Position numbers and translations under genes: made by a program. A stretch of 64,000 nucleotides of DNA from Nocardioides sp. Root240 (GTDB taxonomy: Bacteria > Actinomycetota > Actinomycetes > Propionibacteriales > Nocardioidaceae): contig NZ_LMIT01000015.1 of NCBI RefSeq assembly GCF_001428825.1, forward strand, positions 146,698 to 210,697, read 5' to 3'. Positions 17,510 to 26,259 of this stretch are shown piece by piece. The notes beneath the pieces were generated by a model, which worked only from the letters and a program-made list of their open reading frames with translations, made no database searches and had not been told where the DNA came from. Every line of letters begins with the position of its first letter. The stretch's first letter is position 1.

Positions 17510-19021
17510 ATGACGAACCATGCCGAAGACTTCTCCCTCGCTGCCGCACTCCGAGCCACCGAGGGCTGGGACGACCCCGAAGACCTGGTCGACGAGCTCG
17601 AGGCGGACGACGAGTCCGCCGACACCGGCTTCGTGTCCGGGTACGCCGACGACCCCACCACCGGCGACCTCGACCTGGTCGAGCGCCACGAGCTGCGCCG
17701 GGTCGCCGGCCTGCGCACCGAGCTCGAGGACATCACCGAGGTCGAGTACCGCCAGCTGCGCCTCGAGCGGGTCGTGCTCGTCGGCGTGTGGACCGAGGGG
17801 TCCATCGCCGACATCGAGAACGCCATGGCCGAGCTCGCCCTGCTCGCCGAGACGGCGGGCTCCGAGGTGCTGGACGCGATCTACCAGCGTCGCCAGTCGC
17901 CCGACCCGGCGACCTACATCGGCCGCGGCAAGGTCGAGGGCCTGCGCGAGATCGTGCAGGCGACCGGCGCCGACACCGTGATCTGCGACGGTGAGCTCGC
18001 CCCCTCCCAGCTGCGCAACCTCGAGGACAAGGTCAAGGTCAAGGTCGTCGACCGGACCGCGCTGATCCTCGACATCTTCGCCCAGCACGCGAAGTCCAAG
18101 GAGGGCCAGGCCCAGGTCGAGCTGGCCCAGCTGAGCTACATGAAGCAGCGCCTGCGTGGCTGGGGTGGCAACCTCTCCCGCCAAGCGGGTGGCCGCGTCG
18201 GCGCCGACGGCGGCGGCATCGGTGGCCGTGGTCCCGGTGAGACCAAGATCGAGACCGACCGGCGCCGCATCAACGACAAGATCGCCAAGCTGCGCCGCGA
18301 GCTGAAGGTCATGAAGGGCACGCGCGACACCAAGCGCCAGGAGCGCCGTCGCAACGAGATCCCCTCCGTCGCGATCGCCGGCTACACCAACGCCGGCAAG
18401 TCCTCGCTGCTCAACCGGCTCACCGGTGCGGGCGTGCTCGTCGAGGACGCGCTGTTCGCCACGCTCGACCCGACCACCCGTCGTACGACCACGTCCGACG
18501 GACGCGTCTTCACGATGAGCGACACCGTCGGCTTTGTCCGGCACCTCCCGCACCAGCTCGTCGAGGCCTTCCGCTCGACGCTGGAGGAGGTCGCCGACGC
18601 CGACCTGATCGTCCACGTCGTCGACGGCTCGCACCCCGACCCCGAGGGCCAGCTCACCGCCGTGCGCGAGGTGCTCGCCGAGATCGAGGCCGGCGACATC
18701 CCCGAGCTCGTGATCATCAACAAGGTCGACGCTGCCGACCCGCTCGTCGTCGACCGCGTGCTGCGGCGCGAGCCGCACGCTATCGCGGTCTCGGCCCACA
18801 CCGGCGAGGGCATCGACCGCGCGATCGCCGCCATCGAGGCCGACCTCCCGCGCCCGCGGGTGGAGTTCACCGCGCTCGTGCCCTACGCCCGCGGCGACCT
18901 GATCGACCGGATCCACAAGGACGGCGAGATCACCACCCTCGAGCACACCGCCGACGGCACCCAGGTCTCCGGCCGGGCCACGGAGGCCCTCGCCGGCGAG
19001 CTCGCCGCCTACGCCGTGTGA
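17510..19021 (+). CDS. hflX: GTPase HflX
   Basis: The 503-residue ribosome-associated GTPase has an acidic N-terminal extension of about 70 residues, then the HflX nucleotide-binding N-domain. GGRGPGETKIETDRRRI marks the start of the linker, followed by the G domain with GYTNAGKSS (G1), DTVGFVRHLP (G3) and NKVD (G4). HflX splits stalled or heat-damaged ribosomes. The ATG lies after a region with no strong ribosome site. Its position between dapF and lexA is the usual actinobacterial one. Confidence 0.97.
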   Translation: MTNHAEDFSLAAALRATEGWDDPEDLVDELEADDESADTGFVSGYADDPTTGDLDLVERHELRRVAGLRTELEDITEVEYRQLRLERVVLVGVWTEGSIADIENAMAELALLAETAGSEVLDAIYQRRQSPDPATYIGRGKVEGLREIVQATGADTVICDGELAPSQLRNLEDKVKVKVVDRTALILDIFAQHAKSKEGQAQVELAQLSYMKQRLRGWGGNLSRQAGGRVGADGGGIGGRGPGETKIETDRRRINDKIAKLRRELKVMKGTRDTKRQERRRNEIPSVAIAGYTNAGKSSLLNRLTGAGVLVEDALFATLDPTTRRTTTSDGRVFTMSDTVGFVRHLPHQLVEAFRSTLEEVADADLIVHVVDGSHPDPEGQLTAVREVLAEIEAGDIPELVIINKVDAADPLVVDRVLRREPHAIAVSAHTGEGIDRAIAAIEADLPRPRVEFTALVPYARGDLIDRIHKDGEITTLEHTADGTQVSGRATEALAGELAAYAV

Positions 19022-19098
19022 CGCGCCGCACCGGACGAAACGGTCGCGAATTCGTCGATTCCGCAGCAGTTCCGTCCGCTACGACGGATGATCCCGGG

Positions 19099-19776
19099 GT
19101 GACTCGGCGCCCCTTCGTCCTCGCTGCCCTCGTGGTGCTCCTCGCCACGGTGGTGACGACGACCGCATGGACCCGCGCGGGCGCCGGCCCGGACCGGTGC
19201 GCCCAGCGGGCCGACACCGCGCGCGAGCGCAGCCAGCTGGTGACCGGCACCGGGGCGTCGGTCCTCGTGATCGGCGACTCGTACTCGGTGGGTGCCGGCG
19301 TGCGCCCCGAGCAGTCCTGGCCGGTCCGGCTGCCCGGCCGGGTGCGGGTCGACGGCTTCTCGGGCAGCGGCTTCAGCATCGGCGCGAGCGGGTGCGGTGA
19401 CGTCTCCTACGCCTCCCGCGCGCCGCGCTCGCTGCGCCCGGGCACCGACCTCGTCGTGGTCGAGGGCGGCCTCAACGACACCGACCAGCCCGCCGCCGAC
19501 CTCGAGGGCGGCTTCCGCCTGCTGATGAGGGAGCTCGCCGGTACGCCGGTCCTGGTGGTCGGGCCCCCGGCTGCCCCCGACCGCCCGCGGGCCGACGTGG
19601 AGCGGGTCGACGCGACCCTGGCCCGTCTCGCAGCGGAGCTCGGGGCGTCGTACCTCTCGACGGTGGACGCCGAGCTGACCTACCTGGACGACGACCTGCA
19701 CCCCGACCCGGCCGGCCACCGGGTGTTCGGCGACCTCGTCGCGACCCGCGTCCGAGACCTGCTTCACCTTCGGTGA
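19099..19776 (+). CDS. SGNH/GDSL-type hydrolase, membrane-anchored or secreted
   Basis: The 225-residue protein begins with a signal or anchor segment (RPFVLAALVVLLATVVTTTAW) and continues with an SGNH esterase fold. The catalytic serine is in VLVIGDSYSVGAG, the glycine and asparagine blocks are FSGSGFSIG and EGGLNDTDQ, and the terminal Asp-His pair is in DDDLHPDPAGH. This GTG start puts the signal peptide at the N-terminus; an in-frame GTG at 19018 that overlaps the hflX stop is the alternative. It likely deacylates a cell-envelope polymer or lipid. Confidence 0.88.
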   Translation: MTRRPFVLAALVVLLATVVTTTAWTRAGAGPDRCAQRADTARERSQLVTGTGASVLVIGDSYSVGAGVRPEQSWPVRLPGRVRVDGFSGSGFSIGASGCGDVSYASRAPRSLRPGTDLVVVEGGLNDTDQPAADLEGGFRLLMRELAGTPVLVVGPPAAPDRPRADVERVDATLARLAAELGASYLSTVDAELTYLDDDLHPDPAGHRVFGDLVATRVRDLLHLR

Positions 19777-19831
19777 GCCCTCCTGTGGAGGGGCGCGCGG
19801 CAGCGTCGGTCCCACCCTCTAGGGTGCTCCG

Positions 19832-21796
19832 GTGAGCACCGAATCCGCCGTCGACTCCACGCCTGTCCGCGACCTGCTCGCGACGGCCGTGGCTGCGCTC
19901 GGCGGTCAGGAGCGGTCGGGCCAGGTCGCGATGGCGGAGGCCGTCGCGCAGGCGTTCGCCGACCGCGAGCACCTGCTCGTCCAGGCCGGCACCGGCACGG
20001 GCAAGTCGCTCGGCTACCTCGTGCCCGCGCTGCTCCACGACAAGCGCGTCGTGATCGCGACCGCGACCCTCGCCCTGCAGCACCAGCTCGTCGAACGCGA
20101 CCTCCCGCGCCTGGTCAAGGCGGTCGGCTCGATCCCGGGCCTCGATGCGTCGTACGCCGTGCTCAAGGGGCGCTCCAACTACGCCTGCCTCCACCGGATC
20201 CGCGAGGGTGCGCCCGACGACCAGGGCGAGCTCATCCAGATCCCCGAGGGCTCGATGGGCGCCAAGGTGATCGAGCTGCGCAAGTGGGCCGAGTCGGCGG
20301 CCGAGGACGGCGGCAGCGGCGAGCGTGACGACGCTCCCCGCCACACCGAGAAGGAGTGGCGCACGGTCAGCGTCTCCGCACGCGAGTGCCTGAGCGCGAG
20401 CAAGTGCCAATTCGGGCAGGAGTGCTTCGCCGAGCGGGCCAAGGAGAAGGCCCACAAGTCGCACCTCATCGTCACCAACCACTCCCTGCTCGCGATCGAC
20501 GCGATCGAGGGCATCCCGATGATCCCCGACTACGACGCGGTCGTGATCGACGAGGCCCACGAGCTGGCCGCCCGGGTCACCCAGGCCGCCACCGACGAGC
20601 TGTGGGCCGCCGAGGTCGAGCGCGCCGCGCGGCGCAGCGTGCGCCACGTCGAGGGCAACGAGGCCGACGACCTGGCCGACGCCGCCGACGCGCTGCGCGC
20701 CGCCGTGAGCGAGGCCCCGGCCGGCCGCTTCGAGCGCCTGCCCGAGGACCTCGCCGACGCGCTCGCCCTGGTCCGCGACGCCGCCCGCGCCTGCATCTCC
20801 GCCTTCCCCAAGGGCGATGCCAAGTCGGGCCAGGAGCCCGACGCCGCGATGACCCAGGCCAAGGGGATGGTCCAGGAGGTGTTCGCCACCGCCGAGCGGA
20901 TGGCCGCCAACTCCGAGCACGACGTCCTCTGGCGCACCGAGGGCACCGACCGGTTGCCCCCGACCCTGGCGATCGCGCCGCTCCAGGTCTGGGGGCAGAT
21001 GCGCGACAAGCTGCTCGCCGACAACACCGTCGTGATGACGTCCGCGACGCTCATGCTCGGCGGGGACTTCAACTCCGTGGCCCGCTCGGTCGGGCTCAAG
21101 CCGATGCCCGACGCCGAGCAGCCGTGGCGCGGCATCGACGTCGGCAGCCCGTTCGACTACGGCAAGCAGGGCATCCTCTACGTCGCCCGCCACCTGCCCC
21201 CGCCCGGACGCGACGGTCTGGTGAAGGCGCAGCTCGACGAGATCACCGAGCTCGTCGACGCCGCTGACGGCCGTACCCTCGGCCTGTTCTCCAGCCGCCG
21301 TGCCGCCGAGGCCGCCGCCGAGCACGTCCGCAAGGCGTTGCCCCACCTGACCACGCTCGCGCAGGGCGAGGCCCAGCTGCCCGAGCTCGCGCGGCAGTTC
21401 CTCGAGGACCCGCACACCTGCCTGTTCGGCACGCTCGGCCTGTGGCAGGGCCTCGACGTGCCCGGCGACACCTGCCAGCTGGTGCTGATCGACCGGATCC
21501 CGTTCCCGCGGCCCGACGACCCGCTGATGAGCGCGCGCCAGAAGGCCGCCGACCAGGCCGGCGGCAACGGCTTCATGCAGGTCGCCGCGACCCACGCCGC
21601 GCTCCTGCTCGCGCAGGGCGCGGGACGCCTGATCCGTACGACCAGCGACCGCGGCGTCGTCGCGGTGCTCGACCCGCGCCTCGCCACGGCCCGCTACGGC
21701 TCGTTCCTCAAGGCGAGCCTGCCGCCGATGTGGCCGACGACCGATCCGGCCGTCGTCCGTCAGGCCCTGACCCGGCTCAGTTCTTCGCCGAGGTGA
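19832..21796 (+). CDS. dinG: ATP-dependent DNA helicase, DinG/XPD type
   Basis: The 654-residue superfamily 2 helicase has Walker A AGTGTGKSLGYL near residue 52, the DEAH box VVIDEAHELA and motif VI QGAGRLIRT. Four cysteines between motifs I and II (YACLHR, then ECLSASKCQFGQECF) match the iron-sulfur cluster of XPD/DinG enzymes. It should unwind DNA with 5'-3' polarity during repair or replication of R-loops. No SOS box is seen before it. Its stop codon lies inside a hairpin shared with the convergent neighbour. Confidence 0.93.
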   Translation: MSTESAVDSTPVRDLLATAVAALGGQERSGQVAMAEAVAQAFADREHLLVQAGTGTGKSLGYLVPALLHDKRVVIATATLALQHQLVERDLPRLVKAVGSIPGLDASYAVLKGRSNYACLHRIREGAPDDQGELIQIPEGSMGAKVIELRKWAESAAEDGGSGERDDAPRHTEKEWRTVSVSARECLSASKCQFGQECFAERAKEKAHKSHLIVTNHSLLAIDAIEGIPMIPDYDAVVIDEAHELAARVTQAATDELWAAEVERAARRSVRHVEGNEADDLADAADALRAAVSEAPAGRFERLPEDLADALALVRDAARACISAFPKGDAKSGQEPDAAMTQAKGMVQEVFATAERMAANSEHDVLWRTEGTDRLPPTLAIAPLQVWGQMRDKLLADNTVVMTSATLMLGGDFNSVARSVGLKPMPDAEQPWRGIDVGSPFDYGKQGILYVARHLPPPGRDGLVKAQLDEITELVDAADGRTLGLFSSRRAAEAAAEHVRKALPHLTTLAQGEAQLPELARQFLEDPHTCLFGTLGLWQGLDVPGDTCQLVLIDRIPFPRPDDPLMSARQKAADQAGGNGFMQVAATHAALLLAQGAGRLIRTTSDRGVVAVLDPRLATARYGSFLKASLPPMWPTTDPAVVRQALTRLSSSPR

Positions 21797-21830
21797 CGCG
21801 GGTATGTGGCGGCACCTACCCGCGTTACCT
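21791..21830. terminator. Bidirectional hairpin terminator
   Basis: A 14-bp stem (21791-21804 with 21817-21830, one G-T pair) and a 12-base loop lies exactly at the convergent ends of the dinG and metalloprotease genes. Both stop codons are inside the hairpin. It reads equally on both strands, as expected for a shared terminator. Confidence 0.75.
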
Positions 21831-23471
21831 CGTTGCCCGGCCCGCGATGACCTGGACGCGCCCGTCGTCGACGGGCGTGCCGTGGCAGGTCGTCGAACCG
21901 TCGCCGGTGGGGGCGTCGCAGTTGCGGTAGCGGCTGCTCGTGTTGAGACCGGTCACGTCGACCCACTGGACCTCGGGGCCGAAGGCGAGCGCGAACTCGC
22001 GGTTGCCGAAGGCGTTGAGCCAGACCAGCCGGGCGCGGGCCGGCTGGCCCTTGCGCTTGACGGTCAGCACGGCGCGGCTGCCGACTGCCTTGTCGTTCAG
22101 GTTCACGTGGACGTGGAGGCGCCAGAAGCCGCGCATCGCGCTTGTCTTCTGGAACCGCACGGTCGCCGCCGCGAGGTGGTTGAGACGGAACTTGGCGAGC
22201 CGGCTCAGCCCGCCCGGCCTGAGCGAGAAGGTCGACCGGGCGGGGGAGGCGCGGTAGGCCGAGCCCTCGTCGTAGAAGACGCTGGGGCGCCGGTTCCAGA
22301 CCGTGAACCACGCCAGCTGGTCGGCCAGGTTGGTGTGCCGGGCCGACAGCACCGAGCTGATCGCCTGCACGGAGTACATGTTCGCCGCGCCCTCGCCGCC
22401 GTCGTGGGCCATCCGGCGCCACATGTCGCGCACGATGACGGGCAGCCCGCCGGCCTCGGCGGGGTAGCGCTCGCTGAGGAAGCGGAAGAAGATCCACTCG
22501 CCGTACGGCGCGGCCCCGGAGAACAGGTCCAGCGCCTGGCTGGGCCGCGCGAGCGGGCCGTAGGGCAGGTAGTTGCGGTTGTCGTTGATGGCGTCGAAGA
22601 CCTCGTCCTCGATCCAGGTCGCGGTCGCCTCCATCATCCAGCGGTCGGCGTTGAGGTCGTAGGACATCTGGACCGCGTGGAACCACTCGTGGGCCGCGGT
22701 CACCCGCAGCGCGGCGACGGGGGCGATGCCGAACTCGGCGTAGTCGTCATCGAGGGCGCAGTAGCTCGGCGCCGGGACGTGCGCCGTGACCGAGTAGTCG
22801 TCGGCCGCGCAGTAGCCGTAGGCGCCGTCGTCGCTGAGCTCGCCCAGGTAGATGTCGGGACGTGCGTCGCCGCCCGCCGTGCCGTCGCCGACGACCGGGC
22901 GGTAGCCGGCGGCGGTGTAGGTCTGCGCGACGCGGGTCACCGTGGCCAGGGTGAACTCGGCGTAGTCGGGGGCGCCGCCGGCCGTGCCGGGGAACCGTCC
23001 GCCGGGGCCGTCGTTCTCGGCGGGGATGGCGTCGGCACCGGTCGTCACCCAGTGGATGCAGATCAGGCTGTTGCACGTGGTCTGCACCGGGCGCGAGCCG
23101 TAGCAGATGAGGTCACCGTCGATCGGGTCCTGGCAGGTCGACAGGTCGTCCGTGGGGCGGGCCAGCAACCGGGCCGCGCGGGCCCTCTGGGCCTTCGGCA
23201 GGTCGGCGTAGCCGGCGGCGAGGTCGTGCAGCGCGAGGGTGAGGTCGCGTCCGCCGACCTCCTCCGGGGTCACCGGCGCGTCCGGTGCCGGCGGCGGGGC
23301 GTCGACGATCTCCTCGACCACCTCGAGCGCCTGCTCGGCGACCTCCTGCGCGGAGGTGTCGGGGGTCGGGTCGCCCGGACCGGGAGTGTCGGCGGAGGCC
23401 GACGTACCGAGAACGGGGACGACCAGCAACCCCGCGAGCAGGGAGACCCAGCGGGCGCGGCGAGCAGTCAT
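21825..23471 (-). CDS. Secreted putative zinc metalloprotease (MXAN_6640-like)
   Basis: The 548-residue protein has a signal peptide (SLLAGLLVVPVLGTSASA), then a proline-rich stretch, and a catalytic region with AAHEWFHAVQ near residue 285, an HExxH zinc site. A downstream glutamate in WMMEATATWIEDE is the likely third ligand. The C-terminal 150 residues look beta-rich. The cysteine pairs in the N-terminal half suggest an extracellular location. The ATG has GTGAGG about 10 bases upstream; a GTG 15 bases earlier is possible. The substrate is unknown. Confidence 0.88.
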   Translation of the reverse strand: MTARRARWVSLLAGLLVVPVLGTSASADTPGPGDPTPDTSAQEVAEQALEVVEEIVDAPPPAPDAPVTPEEVGGRDLTLALHDLAAGYADLPKAQRARAARLLARPTDDLSTCQDPIDGDLICYGSRPVQTTCNSLICIHWVTTGADAIPAENDGPGGRFPGTAGGAPDYAEFTLATVTRVAQTYTAAGYRPVVGDGTAGGDARPDIYLGELSDDGAYGYCAADDYSVTAHVPAPSYCALDDDYAEFGIAPVAALRVTAAHEWFHAVQMSYDLNADRWMMEATATWIEDEVFDAINDNRNYLPYGPLARPSQALDLFSGAAPYGEWIFFRFLSERYPAEAGGLPVIVRDMWRRMAHDGGEGAANMYSVQAISSVLSARHTNLADQLAWFTVWNRRPSVFYDEGSAYRASPARSTFSLRPGGLSRLAKFRLNHLAAATVRFQKTSAMRGFWRLHVHVNLNDKAVGSRAVLTVKRKGQPARARLVWLNAFGNREFALAFGPEVQWVDVTGLNTSSRYRNCDAPTGDGSTTCHGTPVDDGRVQVIAGRATR

Positions 23472-23526
23472 GGGGCGGGACCTCACGGTGGTACGACGGG
23501 GACCCGTCGACCATACGTCAGCGTCC

Positions 23527-24252
23527 TCACATGCGACGAAGGACCGCGGTCACCTTGCCAAGGATCGTGGCGTGGGTGCCGTCGATCGGCTCGAACGCGG
23601 GGTTGTGGGGCAGCAGCCAGACCTGGCCACCGGTGCGCTGGAAGGTCTTGACCGTCGCCTCGCCGTCGATCATCGCGGCGACGATCTCGCCGTTCTCGGC
23701 GGTGGGCTGCTGGCGGATCACGACGTAGTCGCCGTCGCAGATCGCGGCCTCGATCATGGACTCGCCGCTGACCTCGAGCAGGAACAGCTGGCCGTCGCCG
23801 ACGAGCTGGCGGGGGAGCGGGAAGACGTCGGTGACGCGCTCCTCGGCGAGGATCGGGCCACCGGCGGCGATCCGGCCGACGACCGGCACGTTGGCGGGCA
23901 CGGGGGCGGCGTCGCCGATCCCGGTCTCGTCGTAGGTGGTCTCCTCGGCGCTGCCCATCGCGCGGCGGGCGGCCATCACCTCGGGCAGGAACACCTCGAG
24001 GGCGCGCGGACGGTTCGGGTCGCGCTTGAGGTAGCCCTTCTCCTCCAGCACGCGCAGCTGGTGGGCCACGCTCGAGGTGCTGGTCAGGCCGACGGCCTGG
24101 CCGATCTCGCGCATGCTCGGCGGGTAGCCGCGCTTCTCGATGCTGTCCTTGATGTGGGCCAGGACCCGCTGCTGGCGCGGCGTGAGCCCGGTGGCGTCCG
24201 GGGGGCCGTCCGGCAGCTCGGTGACTCCGCGGCCTGCCTTGCGCTCCGCCAT
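23527..24252 (-). CDS. lexA: SOS repressor LexA
   Basis: The 241-residue repressor has a winged helix (residues 22-85; SMREIGQAVGLTSTSSVAHQ is the recognition region). A peptidase half has the cleavage site Ala130-Gly131 in VVGRIAAGGP, the nucleophile Ser165 in SGESM and Lys202 in ATVKTF. It represses DNA-damage genes until RecA filaments trigger self-cleavage. GGAGG precedes the ATG. Four SOS-like boxes in the divergent promoter imply control of itself and of the LysM gene. Confidence 0.98.
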   Translation of the reverse strand: MAERKAGRGVTELPDGPPDATGLTPRQQRVLAHIKDSIEKRGYPPSMREIGQAVGLTSTSSVAHQLRVLEEKGYLKRDPNRPRALEVFLPEVMAARRAMGSAEETTYDETGIGDAAPVPANVPVVGRIAAGGPILAEERVTDVFPLPRQLVGDGQLFLLEVSGESMIEAAICDGDYVVIRQQPTAENGEIVAAMIDGEATVKTFQRTGGQVWLLPHNPAFEPIDGTHATILGKVTAVLRRM

Positions 24253-24353
24253 GGGGATGCCTCCAGTTCGCTCTGTCCCGACCACCACGTGCGGGGCGGC
24301 CGGGTCGTCCCAGTGCTTCAGTCGCCGACGCTAACCGATCCCGACGGTCGATT

Positions 24354-24475
24354 TCAAACATCTGTTCGAACCGCGTGTCGCCGACACGCGGTCGAACAGG
24401 ATTTCGAACAGGTGCTGGATTTGTTCGAACGTGTGATCTAGTCTCGTACACATGTTCGATCGAACGTCTGGTCGA
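24354..24475. promoter_or_regulatory. Cluster of four SOS (LexA) boxes
   Basis: Against the actinobacterial box TCGAAC-N4-GTTCGA, four sites differ by a single base: 24354-24369 (TCAAACATCTGTTCGA), 24392-24407, 24444-24459 and 24460-24475. The last two abut directly. The first is nearest lexA; the last two are nearest the LysM gene. The consensus comes from published mycobacterial LexA sites; the matches were read directly. Confidence 0.85.
24371..24391. repeat. Perfect 10-bp inverted repeat inside the lexA promoter region
   Basis: CCGCGTGTCG and CGACACGCGG flank a single C. Flanking GTTCGA (24364-24369) and TCGAAC (24392-24397) extend the symmetry with one extra A. The arms join SOS boxes one and two, so the structure may be an additional regulator site or a DNA cruciform. 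Confidence 0.55.
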
Positions 24476-24533
24476 ACAGCTTCCGTCGGACCCTGTCACT
24501 AGACATGGTCCGTCCACTTCCCCGGAGGTCATC

Positions 24534-24917
24534 ATGAGCACGATCAGCATCGCCCCCCACCGCGTCGCCGCCCCGCGCCCCGTCCGGGTCGCCGCGCAGC
24601 CACGCCGCCAGGCCGGCCCGGTCCGCCTGACCCGTCGGGGCCGGCTCGTCGTGTTCCTCTTCGCGCTGGCCGTCGTGGTCACCGCCGCCGTGTGGCTGGC
24701 CTCCGGCTCGGCCGCCACCCGCGAGGAGGGCGCCGGCGGCTCGATCGACGTCGTGACCGTCGCCCCGGGCGAGACCCTGTGGCAGATCGCCAGCGACGTC
24801 GCCGCCCCGACCGGTGGCGACGTGCGCGGCGCGATCGCCGACATCCAGGACCTCAACACCCTCGACGGGAGCACGCTGTACGCCGGTCAGCAGCTCCGCG
24901 TCCCGGCCGCGCAGTAG
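24534..24917 (+). CDS. LysM-domain membrane protein, SOS-controlled division suppressor candidate
   Basis: The 127-residue protein has a basic N-terminus, one transmembrane segment (GRLVVFLFALAVVVTAAVWLA, residues 36-56) and an extracytoplasmic LysM peptidoglycan-binding domain (VTVAPGETLWQIA through STLYAGQQLRVP). Divergence from lexA and the SOS boxes match Rv2719c/ChiZ in Mycobacterium and DivS in Corynebacterium, which block division after DNA damage. GGAGG lies 5 bases before the ATG. The function is inferred from position and architecture. Confidence 0.85.
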   Translation: MSTISIAPHRVAAPRPVRVAAQPRRQAGPVRLTRRGRLVVFLFALAVVVTAAVWLASGSAATREEGAGGSIDVVTVAPGETLWQIASDVAAPTGGDVRGAIADIQDLNTLDGSTLYAGQQLRVPAAQ

Positions 24918-24994
24918 CGCGACCGCCCACGGTTCACTCCGCTGCCTCGACCCCAGCGGAGTGGGGGAAAGACGAGGGGTGGCAAGCAGCAGGC

Positions 24995-25333
24995 TCATCG
25001 AGCCGCGCGCTTGCCACCCTTCGGCGCATTCGGGTCCCGCTGGGGTTTGGGCTCCGGCGAGGTGGTCAGGCCGACGGCCCGGGAGAGGCGCACGGCGAGC
25101 ATGAACGCCAGGAAGAGGCACAGCACGCCACCCAGGGCGGCCACGGCCAGGAACAGCCAGGCGCTGCCCTTGCCGTCGTGGCGGGCGGTGGCGCCGAAGT
25201 CGATGGCGGCCAGCACGAGGTACCCCCACGCGACCAGCGCGAAGGTGATGCCGAGGGCGAGCGCGAGGAGGTCAGGGCGGAACCGCCTCCGGCTGCGATC
25301 TCCTGCGCGCTTTCCTCCCGTCACGGCGGTCAT
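24995..25333 (-). CDS. Small two-pass membrane protein
   Basis: The 112-residue protein has a basic head, two hydrophobic helices (DLLALALGITFALVAWGYLVL and SAWLFLAVAALGGVLCLFLAF) and a lysine/proline-rich cytosolic tail. It converges with the LysM gene and has its own upstream region. I do not recognise a family. In related genomes a small membrane protein often sits in this lexA-nrdR interval. Confidence 0.75.
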   Translation of the reverse strand: MTAVTGGKRAGDRSRRRFRPDLLALALGITFALVAWGYLVLAAIDFGATARHDGKGSAWLFLAVAALGGVLCLFLAFMLAVRLSRAVGLTTSPEPKPQRDPNAPKGGKRAAR

Positions 25334-25768
25334 TGTGTCCGATGCCTGGTTGCGACGCGCCGGTAACCCCGCTGACAGGCCCGACGAATCACGCTGCCAC
25401 GCCACGGGCTCGCGCCGGACGCGTCCGGTCGGGGCTGTGGAGAGCGGCTGTGCGGGTACCTCGTGGAGGTGCGAGGAGCCCGCGGGACCGGTGACACGCC
25501 GGTGCGCGGACCGGGTCGAGAAGTCGGGTTTGCCGTGGTGACCTGCGCAAACGTGACGGCGAGCAGGCGATCTGCGAACTCGTCGTACCCCGGTCTTGCA
25601 CCCGTGGTGGTCGAGGCGTACGGTTACCACTACATCTAGTAGTTACAACGATGTAGTTCTCCACATCTAGTCCACAGGACGAGGGGTGGGGATGCACAGA
25701 TCTCACCCCGTTCTGCACAGCCGACTCCCTGGTTGTCCACAACGGATCATCCCGGGAGAGGGGGAACC
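25334..25768. other. Long intergenic region before nrdR
   Basis: This 435-base gap lies between the divergent small membrane protein and nrdR. It holds two NrdR boxes near its nrdR end and no ORF I trust. I looked for a cobalamin riboswitch, since nrdJ needs B12, and saw no B12 box. The half nearest the membrane-protein gene is featureless. Confidence 0.6.
25629..25673. promoter_or_regulatory. Paired NrdR boxes
   Basis: ACTACATCTAGTAGT (25629-25643) and CCACATCTAGTCC (25661-25673) share ACATCTAGT, spaced 31 bases start to start, or three helical turns. This matches the paired NrdR box (consensus around CTAYATYTAG) seen before ribonucleotide reductase operons. A partial reverse-strand copy lies between them. 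Autoregulation of nrdR and control of nrdJ are implied. Confidence 0.85.
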
Positions 25769-26251
25769 ATGCACTGTCCGTACTGCAAGCACCACGACAC
25801 CAAGGTCCTCGACTCCCGGGTCTCGGAGGACGGCTGCTCGATCCGCCGCCGCCGGGTCTGCCAGGCCGCGAGCTGTGAGAAGCGGTTCACGACCGTCGAG
25901 CTGATGCAGCTGACGGTCCTCAAGCGCTCGGGCGCCACCGAGCCCTTCACCCGCGAGAAGGCTGTCTCCGGCGTCCGCAAGGCCTGCAAGGGCCGCCCGG
26001 TCGGCGAGGACGACCTGGCCCTGCTGGGCCAGGAGGTCGAGGACCAGCTCCGGCTGGCCGGCAGCCCCGAGATCGCCGCCCACGAGGTGGGCCTGGCGAT
26101 CCTGACCCCGTTGCGCCGCCTCGACGAGGTGGCCTACCTCCGCTTCGCCTCGGTCTACCGCGGGTTCGACTCCGCGGCCGACTTCGAGAACGAGATCGCC
26201 CTCCTGCGCGCCGAGCGCCAGTTGCAGGGTGACCCAGCCCCCACGGGCTGA
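25769..26251 (+). CDS. nrdR: Transcriptional repressor NrdR
   Basis: The 160-residue repressor has an N-terminal zinc ribbon (HCPYCKHHDTKVLDSR, then RRRRVCQAASCEKRF) and a C-terminal ATP-cone (residues 45-140, LKRSGATEPFTREKAVSGVR). It represses ribonucleotide reductase genes according to the ATP/dATP ratio. The second cysteine pair here is C-x4-C instead of the usual C-x2-C. A GAGGGGGA ribosome site precedes the ATG. It forms an operon with nrdJ, as in Streptomyces. Confidence 0.97.
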   Translation: MHCPYCKHHDTKVLDSRVSEDGCSIRRRRVCQAASCEKRFTTVELMQLTVLKRSGATEPFTREKAVSGVRKACKGRPVGEDDLALLGQEVEDQLRLAGSPEIAAHEVGLAILTPLRRLDEVAYLRFASVYRGFDSAADFENEIALLRAERQLQGDPAPTG

Positions 26252-26259
26252 CCACAGAC

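Noticed and set aside
25334..25768. Cobalamin riboswitch upstream of the B12-dependent reductase operon
   Set aside because: I looked for the B12 box and the conserved core and saw none; NrdR boxes explain the region better.
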